The notes under the pieces: model-generated
Databases searched by the model: none
Told to the model about the DNA's origin: nothing
Seen by the model: only the letters and a program-made list of their open reading frames with translations
Part shown: in pieces, positions 56,278 through 64,000 of the stretch
Position numbering within the stretch: position 1 is the stretch's first letter
Layout of the letters: each line of letters starts with the position of its first letter
Origin: Arenimonas donghaensis DSM 18148 = HO3-R19
Lineage (GTDB): Bacteria; Pseudomonadota; Gammaproteobacteria; Xanthomonadales; Xanthomonadaceae
Assembly: GCF_000743535.1 (NCBI RefSeq)
Contig: NZ_AVCJ01000023.1
Coordinates: 154,929 to 218,928, forward strand
Direction of reading: 5' to 3'
Length of the DNA: 64,000 nt
Translations under genes and position numbers: made by a program

Positions 56278-58623
56278 TTACTTCAGGTTTTCGTCGAACA
56301 GCTCGTAGATGCGGCGGTACTGGTCGTACCAGCTTTCCGGGTGCTGGTAGGAGTGCCGTTCAAGCGGGTAGCTGGCCATTTCCCAGTTGTGCTTCTTGAG
56401 CTCGATCAGGCGCTGCGCCAGCCGCACCGAGTCCTGGTAGAACACGTTGTCGTCGATCATGCCGTGGCTGATCAGCAGGTGGCCGCGGAAATTCTCCACG
56501 TACTCGATCGGCGAACTGCGCTTGAAGGCTTCCGGGTCCAGCTCGGGCGTGTTGAGGATGTTCGAGGTGTATTCGTGGTTGTAGCTGGTCCAGTCGGTGA
56601 CCGGCCGCAGCGCGGCGCCGGCCTTGAACACCTCGGGGGCGCGGAACAGGCCCATGAAGGCCATGAAGCCGCCGTAGCTGCCGCCGTAGATGCCGACGTT
56701 CTCCGGGTCGCCCTGGTACTCGGCGACCATGTACTTGACGCCGTCCAGGTAGTCCTCGAGCTCCGGGTGGCCCATGCGGCGGTAGATCGCCGTGCGCCAG
56801 TCGCGGCCGTAGCCTTCCGAGGCGCGGTAATCCATGTCCAGCACGATGAAGCCGTCCTCGACCAGCAGCTGGTGGAACATCTGCTCGCGGAAATACACCG
56901 GCCAGCGCTCATGCACGTTCTGCAGGTAGCCGGCGCCGTGCACGAACATCACCACCGGATACTTGCGGCCCGGTTCCAGCGTTTCGGGCCGGTAGAGCTT
57001 GGCCCAGACGGTGCCGGCGCCGTGGCTGGACGGCACCTGCACAAATTCCGGAGCCAGCCAGTCGCGCGCGGCGAAGTCGGCGCTGCGGGTGTCGGTGAGC
57101 TTGCGCGCTTCGCCGCCGGACACCGGCTGCACGGCCAGCTGCGGCGGCACGTGGCTGTCCGACCAGCGCAGCAGCAGCTGCGAGCCATCCGGCGACAGCG
57201 TGAAGTCCTCGACGCCGTCGAGCGAGGTCACCTCGCGCACGTCGCCGCCGGTGCTGGGCACCGCGCAGACCTCGTAGTCACCCGGCCATTCGCGGTTGCA
57301 GACGAAATAGGCGGTGACGCCGTCGGGCGACCACTGCGGCGACGACACCTCCCAGCGGCCACTGGTCAGGCGGCTGGCAGTTTGGCCAGGCACGACCGTG
57401 TACAGGTGTGAAAAGCCGGATTCTTCGCTCAGGTACCACAACGTGCGGCCGCCGGGCAGCCAGCCGAAGTCGTTGAAGCCCCAGTTGATCCAGGCCGGAT
57501 CGGTCAGGCGGTGCGCGGGCCGCAGTTTGGCGTTGGCCAGGTCGACGGTGGCGATCCAGCGGTCCTTGTTGTCCACCGCGCGCGCCATCACGGCCACGTT
57601 GGCACCGTCGTCGCTCCAGAGCAGGCCGTCGATGCGGACCGGGCGATCGCCCTTGAGCGGATCGACGCCGGCGGTCTTGCGCAGCTCGGCCAGGGGATCG
57701 CGGCCGATCCCGGGCAGGGCGGACAGCGCCAGTTCGCGGTGGCTGCCCTCGTCCAGATCCACCAGCACCAGCTGCTGGCCCTGCGGCGGGTTGCGGCCGA
57801 CGCGCACGCGCACGTCCTCGGCTTCCTCGTAGCCCGACTCGGTGACGTACTTGGGCATCTTGCCGGCGCGGCCGCCGTCGTGGTCCTTGGCCTGGGTGAC
57901 CACCAGCAGCCAGCGGCCGTCGGGCGACATCGCGCTGTTGACGATTTCGATCTTCCCGCCCAGGTAGACCGGCGCCGCGGCGCGGCTGGGATCGGCTTCA
58001 CGCAGCGCTTCGGCGTTCTCGCGCTGGGCCTCGCGGAAGGCCTTTTCGCGCGCCAGCTGGGCGCTCAGGCGCAGCTGGTGCTCACGCAGCGCGTCCTTCT
58101 CCGGCGTGGCGTCGGGGTCCTTCTCGGCGCGCGGAAGCGCGGCCGGCTGCACCAACCGGGTGTCGGACGCCCAGCGGAACCAGTCGTTGCCCACGCGCCA
58201 GATAACGCTGCGGCCGTCGGCGCCGAAACGCGGGTCGGCCTCGCTGTCGGTCGTGCGGGTCAGCTGCAGCAGCGGCCCGCCCAGCACGCGCAGGAACACG
58301 TCGCCGTTGCGCACGAACACGGCCTGCCGGCGGCTGACGTCATACACGGGACGGGGCGCGTCGAGCTCGGCCAGCGCGTCACCCGCGACCTTGGCGGGCT
58401 CGCCGCCGGCCACCGGAACGGTCCAGGTGTCGCGCACCGGACTGCCGTCGCGCTTGAGCGTGTAAAGCGCGCGCTGGCCGTCCAGGGACCACCAGGCCGA
58501 TTCCACGGGCGGGCCGATCCAGTCCGGGTGGGCCATCGCCTGGTCGAGCGTCAGCGGCTCCTGCGCCAGGGCCGGGAAAGCGCCTGCGACAAGCAGGGCA
58601 AGGGCGGGAAGACGAAGTCGCAT
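56278..58623 (-). CDS. S9 family peptidase (prolyl oligopeptidase/DPP type), exported
   Basis: 781 residues. A signal peptide (about 1-20, ends ALAQ) precedes a beta-propeller (about 60-500) and a hydrolase domain with the triad Ser in YGGSYGGFM (near 648), Asp in [10 protein letters not shown] (near 721) and His in ERHSYQH (near 756). It contains an Ala/Glu/Arg-rich insert (about 165-200, [20 protein letters not shown] split) that reads as a coiled coil. It lacks the EE motif of DPP4 seen in the first S9 protein, so specificity may differ. It starts six bases from the chorismatase end, convergent. GGAG precedes the ATG. Confidence 0.9.
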   Translation of the reverse strand: MRLRLPALALLVAGAFPALAQEPLTLDQAMAHPDWIGPPVESAWWSLDGQRALYTLKRDGSPVRDTWTVPVAGGEPAKVAGDALAELDAPRPVYDVSRRQAVFVRNGDVFLRVLGGPLLQLTRTTDSEADPRFGADGRSVIWRVGNDWFRWASDTRLVQPAALPRAEKDPDATPEKDALREHQLRLSAQLAREKAFREAQRENAEALREADPSRAAAPVYLGGKIEIVNSAMSPDGRWLLVVTQAKDHDGGRAGKMPKYVTESGYEEAEDVRVRVGRNPPQGQQLVLVDLDEGSHRELALSALPGIGRDPLAELRKTAGVDPLKGDRPVRIDGLLWSDDGANVAVMARAVDNKDRWIATVDLANAKLRPAHRLTDPAWINWGFNDFGWLPGGRTLWYLSEESGFSHLYTVVPGQTASRLTSGRWEVSSPQWSPDGVTAYFVCNREWPGDYEVCAVPSTGGDVREVTSLDGVEDFTLSPDGSQLLLRWSDSHVPPQLAVQPVSGGEARKLTDTRSADFAARDWLAPEFVQVPSSHGAGTVWAKLYRPETLEPGRKYPVVMFVHGAGYLQNVHERWPVYFREQMFHQLLVEDGFIVLDMDYRASEGYGRDWRTAIYRRMGHPELEDYLDGVKYMVAEYQGDPENVGIYGGSYGGFMAFMGLFRAPEVFKAGAALRPVTDWTSYNHEYTSNILNTPELDPEAFKRSSPIEYVENFRGHLLISHGMIDDNVFYQDSVRLAQRLIELKKHNWEMASYPLERHSYQHPESWYDQYRRIYELFDENLK

Positions 58624-58743
58624 GGAGGCTCCGGGAGTCGAAACTGGCCGGCAAGCCTAGCAAAGCCGGCGCGGCCGCCGCGTGTGCGGCTTTTCCCACC
58701 CGGCGTTTGCGGCGACAATCGAGCAACCCCGCGCGGCGATGCC

Positions 58744-58998
58744 ATGCAAGCCTACGTCTACAAATCCCTGCGCAAGCCGGACACCTATCTCTACCTGGGC
58801 AAACGGGACGATTTCGACGCCCTGCCGCCCGCGGTGCGCGCGCCCCTGGGCGAGCTGGTCTTCGTGCTGGAGCTGGCGCTCACCGAGAACCGCCGCCTGG
58901 CCCGGGCCGACCCGGCGGTGGTGCGCGCCAACCTGCAGGCGCACGGTTTCCACCTGCAGTTCCCACCCACGGTCCTGGACCCCATGGTCGATGGCTGA
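58744..58998 (+). CDS. YcgL-domain protein
   Basis: 84 residues, full family length. The start [18 protein letters not shown] and the [20 protein letters not shown] stretch (about 31-50) are those of YcgL. Function unknown. The frame is open upstream for 400 codons in antisense to the S9 gene; ATG 58744 matches the family. It overlaps the start of the ankyrin gene by eight bases, so the two are coupled. Confidence 0.87.
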   Translation: MQAYVYKSLRKPDTYLYLGKRDDFDALPPAVRAPLGELVFVLELALTENRRLARADPAVVRANLQAHGFHLQFPPTVLDPMVDG

Positions 58999-61900
58999 CG
59001 CGACCCGAGCCTGGCCGGCCTGGGCCTGGCTGGCGCTGGGCGCCGGTCTGTCGACCGCCCTGCTGGCCGGCCAGTCCTGGGCCGCTGCCCTGGCCCTGCT
59101 GGCGCAGCCGGCGTTTGCCCTGGGCCTGTCGCGCCTGCGCGGGCTGCGCCCGGCGATGCCGGCGCCGGTGCTTCGCCGCGATGCCGGGGCGCTGCTCGTG
59201 ATGTGGGGCCTGGGCCTGGCGGGCCTGTGGCTGGCCGTGGCCTGGCCGCTGCAGGCGCTGCTGGAAACCGGCACCCTGGCGGCCGCGCTCGGGCTGGGCA
59301 CGCTGGGAGGGCTGGCCTTGCTGGCGCTCTGGCGGGCCTGGCCGGCTTTCGGCCTGGCCGGGCGCAGCGGTGCGCCGCTCCCGACCCTGGCCACCCAGGT
59401 CGGGACCGGCGGACTCAATGACGCCGGCCGCGGCTTCGTGGTGGCCTTGTCGGTACTGGCGGTACTGGCGGCGATCCTGGCCCTGGCCTGGCCCAATCTC
59501 CTGCCGGCGGCCGCGCGGCTCCCGGCGGTGGCAGGCTTCGTGGTGCTTTCGCTGGCCGCGCATGCCCTGGTGCAAAGCCTCGGCAAACCACCGGAGGCGT
59601 CGGCTGCCCGCCTGCCGGCCGGTATCCCGATCGTCGGCGATGACGATGACCCCAGCCCGGCACCGGTGGAAGACGTCCAGGACCCCGACCAGCGCCTGCT
59701 GGCGGCCACCCGTGCCGGCCGTATCGAAACCGCGCTCGCTGCGCTCGCCGACGGCGCCGACCCCGAAACCCTGCCCGGGCCCGGCGATCGCGACCAGCGC
59801 AGCCTGCCGATGCTGGCCGCGCTGCTGGGCGACCTGCGCCTGCTGCGCGAGCTGATCGCCCGCGGCGCCGACCTCAATGCCGAACACGCCGGCCTGACGC
59901 CGCTGCTGGCGGCCACCCGCGACAGCTGGCATGGCCGCCCGGAAGCGGTGATGACGCTGCTGGCCAACGGCGCCGACCCGCGTCACGCCGACGCCGAGGG
60001 CAACACGGCGCTGCACCATGCCGCCCGCAGCACCGATCCGGCCGTGGCGGCGTTGCTGCTCGATGCCGGCGCCACGCTCGAAGCGCTCAATGCCGAGGGC
60101 TTCAGTCCACTGGGCGTCGCCTGCGCGAGCGGCAACTGGCGCCTGGCGAAGTTCCTGATCGAGCGCGGCGCCAAGCCGGAGCCCCAGGACGGCCAGCCGG
60201 CCTTGCTGGCCGCCGCCGGTGGCGACGACGACCCGGCCGGCGTGCAGCTGCTGCTTCGCCACAAGGCCCGCGTGGATGCGCGCGGCCACGGCCAGCGCAG
60301 CGCCCTGCACGTGGCCTGCGCCGCCGGCAATGCCGAGGTCGCCGGCTGCCTGCTCGACGCCGGCGCCGACCGCAATGCCCGCGACGAGACCGGTGCGACG
60401 CCCTTGCTCGAGGCCGCCCGGCAGGGACAGGCCACCGTGCTGGCCCGGTTGGCCTCGGCCCGCCCGGACGTGTCGGCCGTCGATGGCCACGGTCGCAACG
60501 CCCTGGTGCTGGCGGCCGAGTCGGAAGCCGGCCCGGAGTTCCTTCGCCACCTGATCGCCATGGGCGTCGACCCCGAGCAACGCGACCAGGACGGCCGCCG
60601 TGCCGTGGAGCACGCGCTCGGTGCCGGCCGCTGGCCGCTGGTGGCGGTGCTCGACCCGGGCTACCCGCTGCCGGCCAGCGTCATCGAAGGCCTGGCCGAG
60701 GGAAGTTTCGAGAAGAGCCCGCGCGAGCTGCTGCGCGAGGCCCTGGTGTCGGGCCGCCAGGAGTCGGCCGAAGCGATGATCCGCCTTGGCGCCGGCCCCG
60801 ACGCCACCGGCCTGGGCTCGCTGTTGCTCGAGTTCGCCGGCGAGGCCGACCTGGCAACCTTCGACTGGCTGCTGCGCCACGGCGCCGATGCCGACACCTG
60901 CGTGGACGGCCAGGACAGCGTCTTCATGCACCTGCTCGACCGTGGCGGACTGGCCGGTGTGGCCCTGCAACGGCTGCTCGACCGGGGCCAATCCGTGGGC
61001 GGCTGTGGCGGCCTGTCGCGCTGGCTGCAGGCCTGCCTGGCCGGCGAGTACGTCAGCCGCGGCCACGAAAACCTGGCGCTGTCCTTGCTCGAGCGCGGCG
61101 CCGACGCGTTCGGCGGTGCCCCGGGCGACCCGCCCCTGGGCCTGGCCATCCGCCTGGGCTGGCTGCGACTGGCGCAGGCCTTGCTGGCCATCGGCGCCGA
61201 CCCGAATGCGCGCGACGGCCACGGCCACACGCCCCTGCACGCCGCCGCCGCGCTTGGCCGCGAAGCCGCCCTGCAGCTGCTGGTCCGGCATGGCGCCTCG
61301 CCGGCGCTGTGCGCCCCCGACGGCCAGACGCCGCTGGGCCTGGCCCTGGCCGCCGACCGGCGCGAACTTTCGCATTGGCTGGAATGGCGCCAGTGGCAAT
61401 TGCCGGGGCGCACCCTGCAGCCCGCCGACCTGCCGGCTGCGGCCATGGCGGGCGATGCCGAAGCCGTGTCGCGGCTGCTCGAGCTGGGCCTGGCGGTGGA
61501 CGCCGTCGACGCCCAGGGCTGCACGGCGCTGTTGCGCGCGGCCGGCGGCGGCCACGAGGCGGTGGTCGAACACCTGCTCGCCCACGGCGCCGACGCACGC
61601 ATCGCTGCGCGCACCGGCGCCACGCCGCTGTCCGCGGCGATCAGCATGCGCCACATCGGCGTCGTTGACCGCCTGCTGCGCGCCGGTGCCGAGCCCGACC
61701 TGCCACTGCCTGGTGAAGTGACCCCGCTGATGCTGGCCGCGGCGCTTGGCCAGCCTGAACTGATTTCGCGCCTGCTTGCCCACGGCGCCGACCCCGAGGC
61801 GCGCGATGCGCAGGGCCTGTCGCCCCTGCACTGCGCCACCTTGCATGCGTTTTCATCGCGCGACCGGCAGCGGGTGCTGGCACTGATCGACGTGCTGTTG

Positions 61901-62284
61901 CTGGCCGACGTCGAGCCCGACGCCGCCAATGCCGCCGGCCAGACGCCACTGCTGCTGCTGCTCGGCGCGCGCGCCGAGCCGGGCACCGCCTGCGACGAGG
62001 ACGTCCTGCTGGCTGGGCTCGATCGCCTGCTTGCCGAAGGCGTGGCGCTCGACACCGCCGACCAGCGCGGGCTGACGCCGCTGCACCTGGCGGCCGTGCA
62101 CGGCCTGGCCCGCGTCGTGCAGCGCCTGCTGCGCGAAGGCGCCGACCGCCAGGCCCGCGATTCCCTCGGTCGCACGCCGCATGATCTGGCGGTGCTGCGT
62201 GGTTTCGTCGACGTCGCGGCCGAATTCGAACCTGGCCGCGCCGGCCCGCCGTCGCTGGCACGCTTCCTGCGCGACCCCGATTAA
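58991..62284 (+). CDS. Membrane-anchored ankyrin-repeat protein
   Basis: 1097 residues. The N-terminal 205 residues hold about five to six membrane helices in Ala/Leu-rich sequence, then an acidic proline-rich linker ([17 protein letters not shown]), then about 24 ankyrin repeats from residue 235 to the end (cores such as [34 protein letters not shown]). The repeats form a very large cytoplasmic solenoid. Function unknown; likely a protein-binding scaffold at the membrane. Some middle repeats (about residues 540-700) are degenerate. It starts within the end of ycgL and is followed by the convergent Kef gene after 23 bases. Confidence 0.88.
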   Translation: MADATRAWPAWAWLALGAGLSTALLAGQSWAAALALLAQPAFALGLSRLRGLRPAMPAPVLRRDAGALLVMWGLGLAGLWLAVAWPLQALLETGTLAAALGLGTLGGLALLALWRAWPAFGLAGRSGAPLPTLATQVGTGGLNDAGRGFVVALSVLAVLAAILALAWPNLLPAAARLPAVAGFVVLSLAAHALVQSLGKPPEASAARLPAGIPIVGDDDDPSPAPVEDVQDPDQRLLAATRAGRIETALAALADGADPETLPGPGDRDQRSLPMLAALLGDLRLLRELIARGADLNAEHAGLTPLLAATRDSWHGRPEAVMTLLANGADPRHADAEGNTALHHAARSTDPAVAALLLDAGATLEALNAEGFSPLGVACASGNWRLAKFLIERGAKPEPQDGQPALLAAAGGDDDPAGVQLLLRHKARVDARGHGQRSALHVACAAGNAEVAGCLLDAGADRNARDETGATPLLEAARQGQATVLARLASARPDVSAVDGHGRNALVLAAESEAGPEFLRHLIAMGVDPEQRDQDGRRAVEHALGAGRWPLVAVLDPGYPLPASVIEGLAEGSFEKSPRELLREALVSGRQESAEAMIRLGAGPDATGLGSLLLEFAGEADLATFDWLLRHGADADTCVDGQDSVFMHLLDRGGLAGVALQRLLDRGQSVGGCGGLSRWLQACLAGEYVSRGHENLALSLLERGADAFGGAPGDPPLGLAIRLGWLRLAQALLAIGADPNARDGHGHTPLHAAAALGREAALQLLVRHGASPALCAPDGQTPLGLALAADRRELSHWLEWRQWQLPGRTLQPADLPAAAMAGDAEAVSRLLELGLAVDAVDAQGCTALLRAAGGGHEAVVEHLLAHGADARIAARTGATPLSAAISMRHIGVVDRLLRAGAEPDLPLPGEVTPLMLAAALGQPELISRLLAHGADPEARDAQGLSPLHCATLHAFSSRDRQRVLALIDVLLLADVEPDAANAAGQTPLLLLLGARAEPGTACDEDVLLAGLDRLLAEGVALDTADQRGLTPLHLAAVHGLARVVQRLLREGADRQARDSLGRTPHDLAVLRGFVDVAAEFEPGRAGPPSLARFLRDPD

Positions 62285-62307
62285 ACCCTCACCGCGCGGC
62301 GCGCTGG

Positions 62308-64000
62308 CTAGCGGCCGGCGTCGCCGTCGTCACGCTCGTCCTCGGCGGCCTCGTCCGGACTGAGGTCGGCCTCGAACAGCGTTTCCAGGTCGGCCAGGGC
62401 TTCCTGCGAAGACGCCACGAGCGCGGCTTCGTCGTCGTAGACCAGGTGCTGGCGGCGCAGCAGCTGTTCGTCGTGCTGGCGGAAGCGTTCGGTGTTGCGC
62501 TCGGCCTCGTCGGCGGGCACGCCCAGGGCCAGCATCACCTTGCGCCCCATCACCAGGCTGGAGTGGAAGGTTTCACGGGTCACTTCGGCGTCCAGGTCCA
62601 TCAGCCGGAAGGCGTGCTGTCGGTTGCGTGCGCGGGCGAAGACCTTCAGGTGCGGGTACATGCGCTTGACCAGGCGCGCCGTGCGCACGTTGGCGTCGGG
62701 ATCGTCGGTGGTGAGCACGAACACCTCGGCGCGCTCGGCGTGGGCGGCGCGCAGCAGGTCGGGGCGGGCCGGATCGCCGTAGTAGATCTTGGTGCCGAAG
62801 CGGCGCGACACGTCGACCTGCTCGGCGCTGTTCTCCAGCGCGGTGAACGGGATCTTCTGCGCCCTGAGCATGCGGCCGACGATCTGCCCGACCCGGCCGA
62901 AGCCGGCGATGATCACCCGCGGGTGTTCATGGTCGATGTCGTCGGGCTCGCGTTCCTTTTCTGCCGACGGGTGTTCGCGCAGCCAGCGCGACACCGCCAG
63001 CAGGATCAGCGGCGTCGCCGCCATCGACAGGCCAATCACCACGAACAGCTGGTCGCGCAGCACCGGCTCGATCAGCCCGGCCTTGAGCCCCTCGGCGAAC
63101 ACCACGAAGCCGAATTCACCGCCCATCGCCAGCACGGCACCCAACTGCATCGACTGGCGCAGGTCCAGTCCGCCGGTGAAGCGGCCCACGGCCAGCAGGA
63201 CCGCGAGCTTCAGCGCCAGCAGCCCCAGCACGCCGGCCGCGATCAGCGCAGGCTGCTCGCCGATCACGTCCAGGTCGATGGACATGCCGATGGCGATGAA
63301 GAACAGGCCCAGGAACAGGCCCTTGAAGGGTTCGATGTGTGATTCAAGCTCGTGCCGGAACTCCGACTCGGCCAGCAACACGCCGGCCAGGAAGGCGCCC
63401 AGGCCCATCGACAGCCCGGCCTGGTCCATGATCCAGGCGTTGCCGACCACCACCAGCAGCGCGCTGGCGGTGAATACCTCAACGGAGTTCGCCCGCGCCA
63501 CGACCCGCAGCAGGTGGCGAAGCAGGAAGCGTCCGCCCACCACGACGGCGAGGATGGCACCGACCGCGATCACCACGCTGTCCAGCGGCGGCGCCGAGCG
63601 CTCCAGCGCCTTGGCGGCGCCCAGCAGCGGGATCGCCGCCAGCAGCGGGATGGCGATCAGGTCCTGGAAGAGCAGGATGGCGAAGGCGACGCGCCCATGT
63701 TCGGTCGTCAGTTCCTTGCGTTCGGCCAGCAGCTGCAGGCCGACCGCCGTGGACGACAGCGCCAGGCCCATGCCGATGACCAGTGGCGCCTTCCAGCCGT
63801 CGACGCCCAGCGCGGCGATCGCGGCGATGGCGGCGGCCGAAACGAAGACCTGCAGGCCGCCGGTGCCGAACACCTTGCGCCGCATCACCCACAGCCGCGC
63901 CGGGCTCAGCTCCAGGCCGATGACGAAGAGCAGCATCACCACGCCGATCTCGGAAGCCGCCAGGACGTCGTCCGGGTCGGGGACCAGCGACAGCCCGTCC
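62308..64000 (-). CDS. Kef-type potassium/proton antiporter with RCK domain (partial, 5' end outside window)
   Basis: The visible 563 codons lack the N-terminus, since the frame continues past the right edge. CPA2 transmembrane part (LFVIGLELSPARLW, VGLQLLAERKELTTEHGR, LFQDLIAIPLL), then a TrkA-N/RCK domain with the Rossmann motif VIIAGFGRVGQIVG and a following acidic tail (DEAAEDERDDGD). KefB/KefC release potassium when triggered by glutathione adducts. The HPRVIIAGFGRVG and FARARNRQHAFRLMDLDAE segments match KefB/KefC more closely than KefA/CPA1. A glutathione S-transferase is encoded elsewhere in the window, which is a loose link only. Confidence 0.9.
   Translation of the reverse strand, partial: DGLSLVPDPDDVLAASEIGVVMLLFVIGLELSPARLWVMRRKVFGTGGLQVFVSAAAIAAIAALGVDGWKAPLVIGMGLALSSTAVGLQLLAERKELTTEHGRVAFAILLFQDLIAIPLLAAIPLLGAAKALERSAPPLDSVVIAVGAILAVVVGGRFLLRHLLRVVARANSVEVFTASALLVVVGNAWIMDQAGLSMGLGAFLAGVLLAESEFRHELESHIEPFKGLFLGLFFIAIGMSIDLDVIGEQPALIAAGVLGLLALKLAVLLAVGRFTGGLDLRQSMQLGAVLAMGGEFGFVVFAEGLKAGLIEPVLRDQLFVVIGLSMAATPLILLAVSRWLREHPSAEKEREPDDIDHEHPRVIIAGFGRVGQIVGRMLRAQKIPFTALENSAEQVDVSRRFGTKIYYGDPARPDLLRAAHAERAEVFVLTTDDPDANVRTARLVKRMYPHLKVFARARNRQHAFRLMDLDAEVTRETFHSSLVMGRKVMLALGVPADEAERNTERFRQHDEQLLRRQHLVYDDEAALVASSQEALADLETLFEADLSPDEAAEDERDDGDAGR

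Noticed and set aside
57511..58743. Upstream extension of ycgL by about 410 codons
   Set aside because: It runs antisense through the S9 peptidase signal-peptide end; family alignment starts at ATG 58744.
58880..61846. A 988-residue open frame on the minus strand opposite the ankyrin gene
   Set aside because: Composition (Gln, His, Arg, Gly rich) is that of a GC-rich shadow; no domain, signal or ribosome binding site; the plus-strand frame has clear ankyrin repeats.

Overview
The window is high-GC DNA of a gammaproteobacterium, most likely of the Lysobacteraceae (Xanthomonadaceae) lineage. The reasons are the very high GC content, a XanB2-type chorismatase, two S9 dipeptidyl peptidases, a polA neighbourhood with a DUF2782 gene on one side and a C-rich-loop small RNA on the other, and interspersed REP doublets with GTRGGAG heads. 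parA, parB, rsmG, rpmB, rpmG, polA and uvrD together suggest an origin-proximal chromosomal region. This is inference; no rRNA, tRNA, CRISPR array, prophage or insertion sequence was found.

Layout. 1-12 kb: an exported FG-GAP/FN3/Calx-beta protein cut by the left edge, a TRIC-type channel, a MASE1-GGDEF cyclase, an RluA-type pseudouridine synthase, a hemerythrin-like protein, SRPBCC and fatty acid hydroxylase genes, and a phospholipase D/TonB-receptor pair. 11.7-18 kb (minus strand): rpmB-rpmG with their own promoter and terminator, then cupin, RBBP9-like hydrolase, ATP-grasp, rsmG, parA, parB, a family 2 glycosyltransferase and a LABN-domain membrane protein, in that transcriptional order. 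An Lrp/AsnC regulator is divergent from the cupin. 18-28 kb: a mini-SPFH protein, an extended SDR, a GAF-GAF-GGDEF-EAL protein, an incomplete peptide ABC transporter, hemB-aroE, a gamma carbonic anhydrase, and a MerR/DUF2938/DUF2798 module with a SoxR-type 19-bp-spacer promoter. 28-46 kb: aldehyde dehydrogenase, oligopeptidase A, a MarR-GNAT/MFS divergent pair, threonine aldolase, cytochrome b561, xthA, an S9 peptidase/GST/SDR operon, an SDR/saccharopine-dehydrogenase-like pair, YqhA, and uvrD. 46-64 kb: a TRAP transporter split over two strands, polA, an sX13-like sRNA, hemF, a chorismatase, a second S9 peptidase, YcgL, a membrane-anchored ankyrin protein, and a Kef-type antiporter cut by the right edge.

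Three sequence themes go beyond gene content. (1) At least eight genes carry a -10-like hexamer ending six bases before the start codon and lack a Shine-Dalgarno sequence, so they are predicted to be leaderless. (2) Seven REP doublets of two sub-families, plus one single REP, sit between genes; their stems differ by compensatory changes, and one supplies a stop codon to a gene. (3) Several regulatory sites can be read directly: a SoxR-like operator, an FNR/ANR-like dyad, a perfect DnaA box, and a three-hairpin sRNA downstream of polA.

The longest untranslated stretch is about 250 bases (after polA, holding the sRNA). Long open frames antisense to real genes are a by-product of the GC content and were left out.
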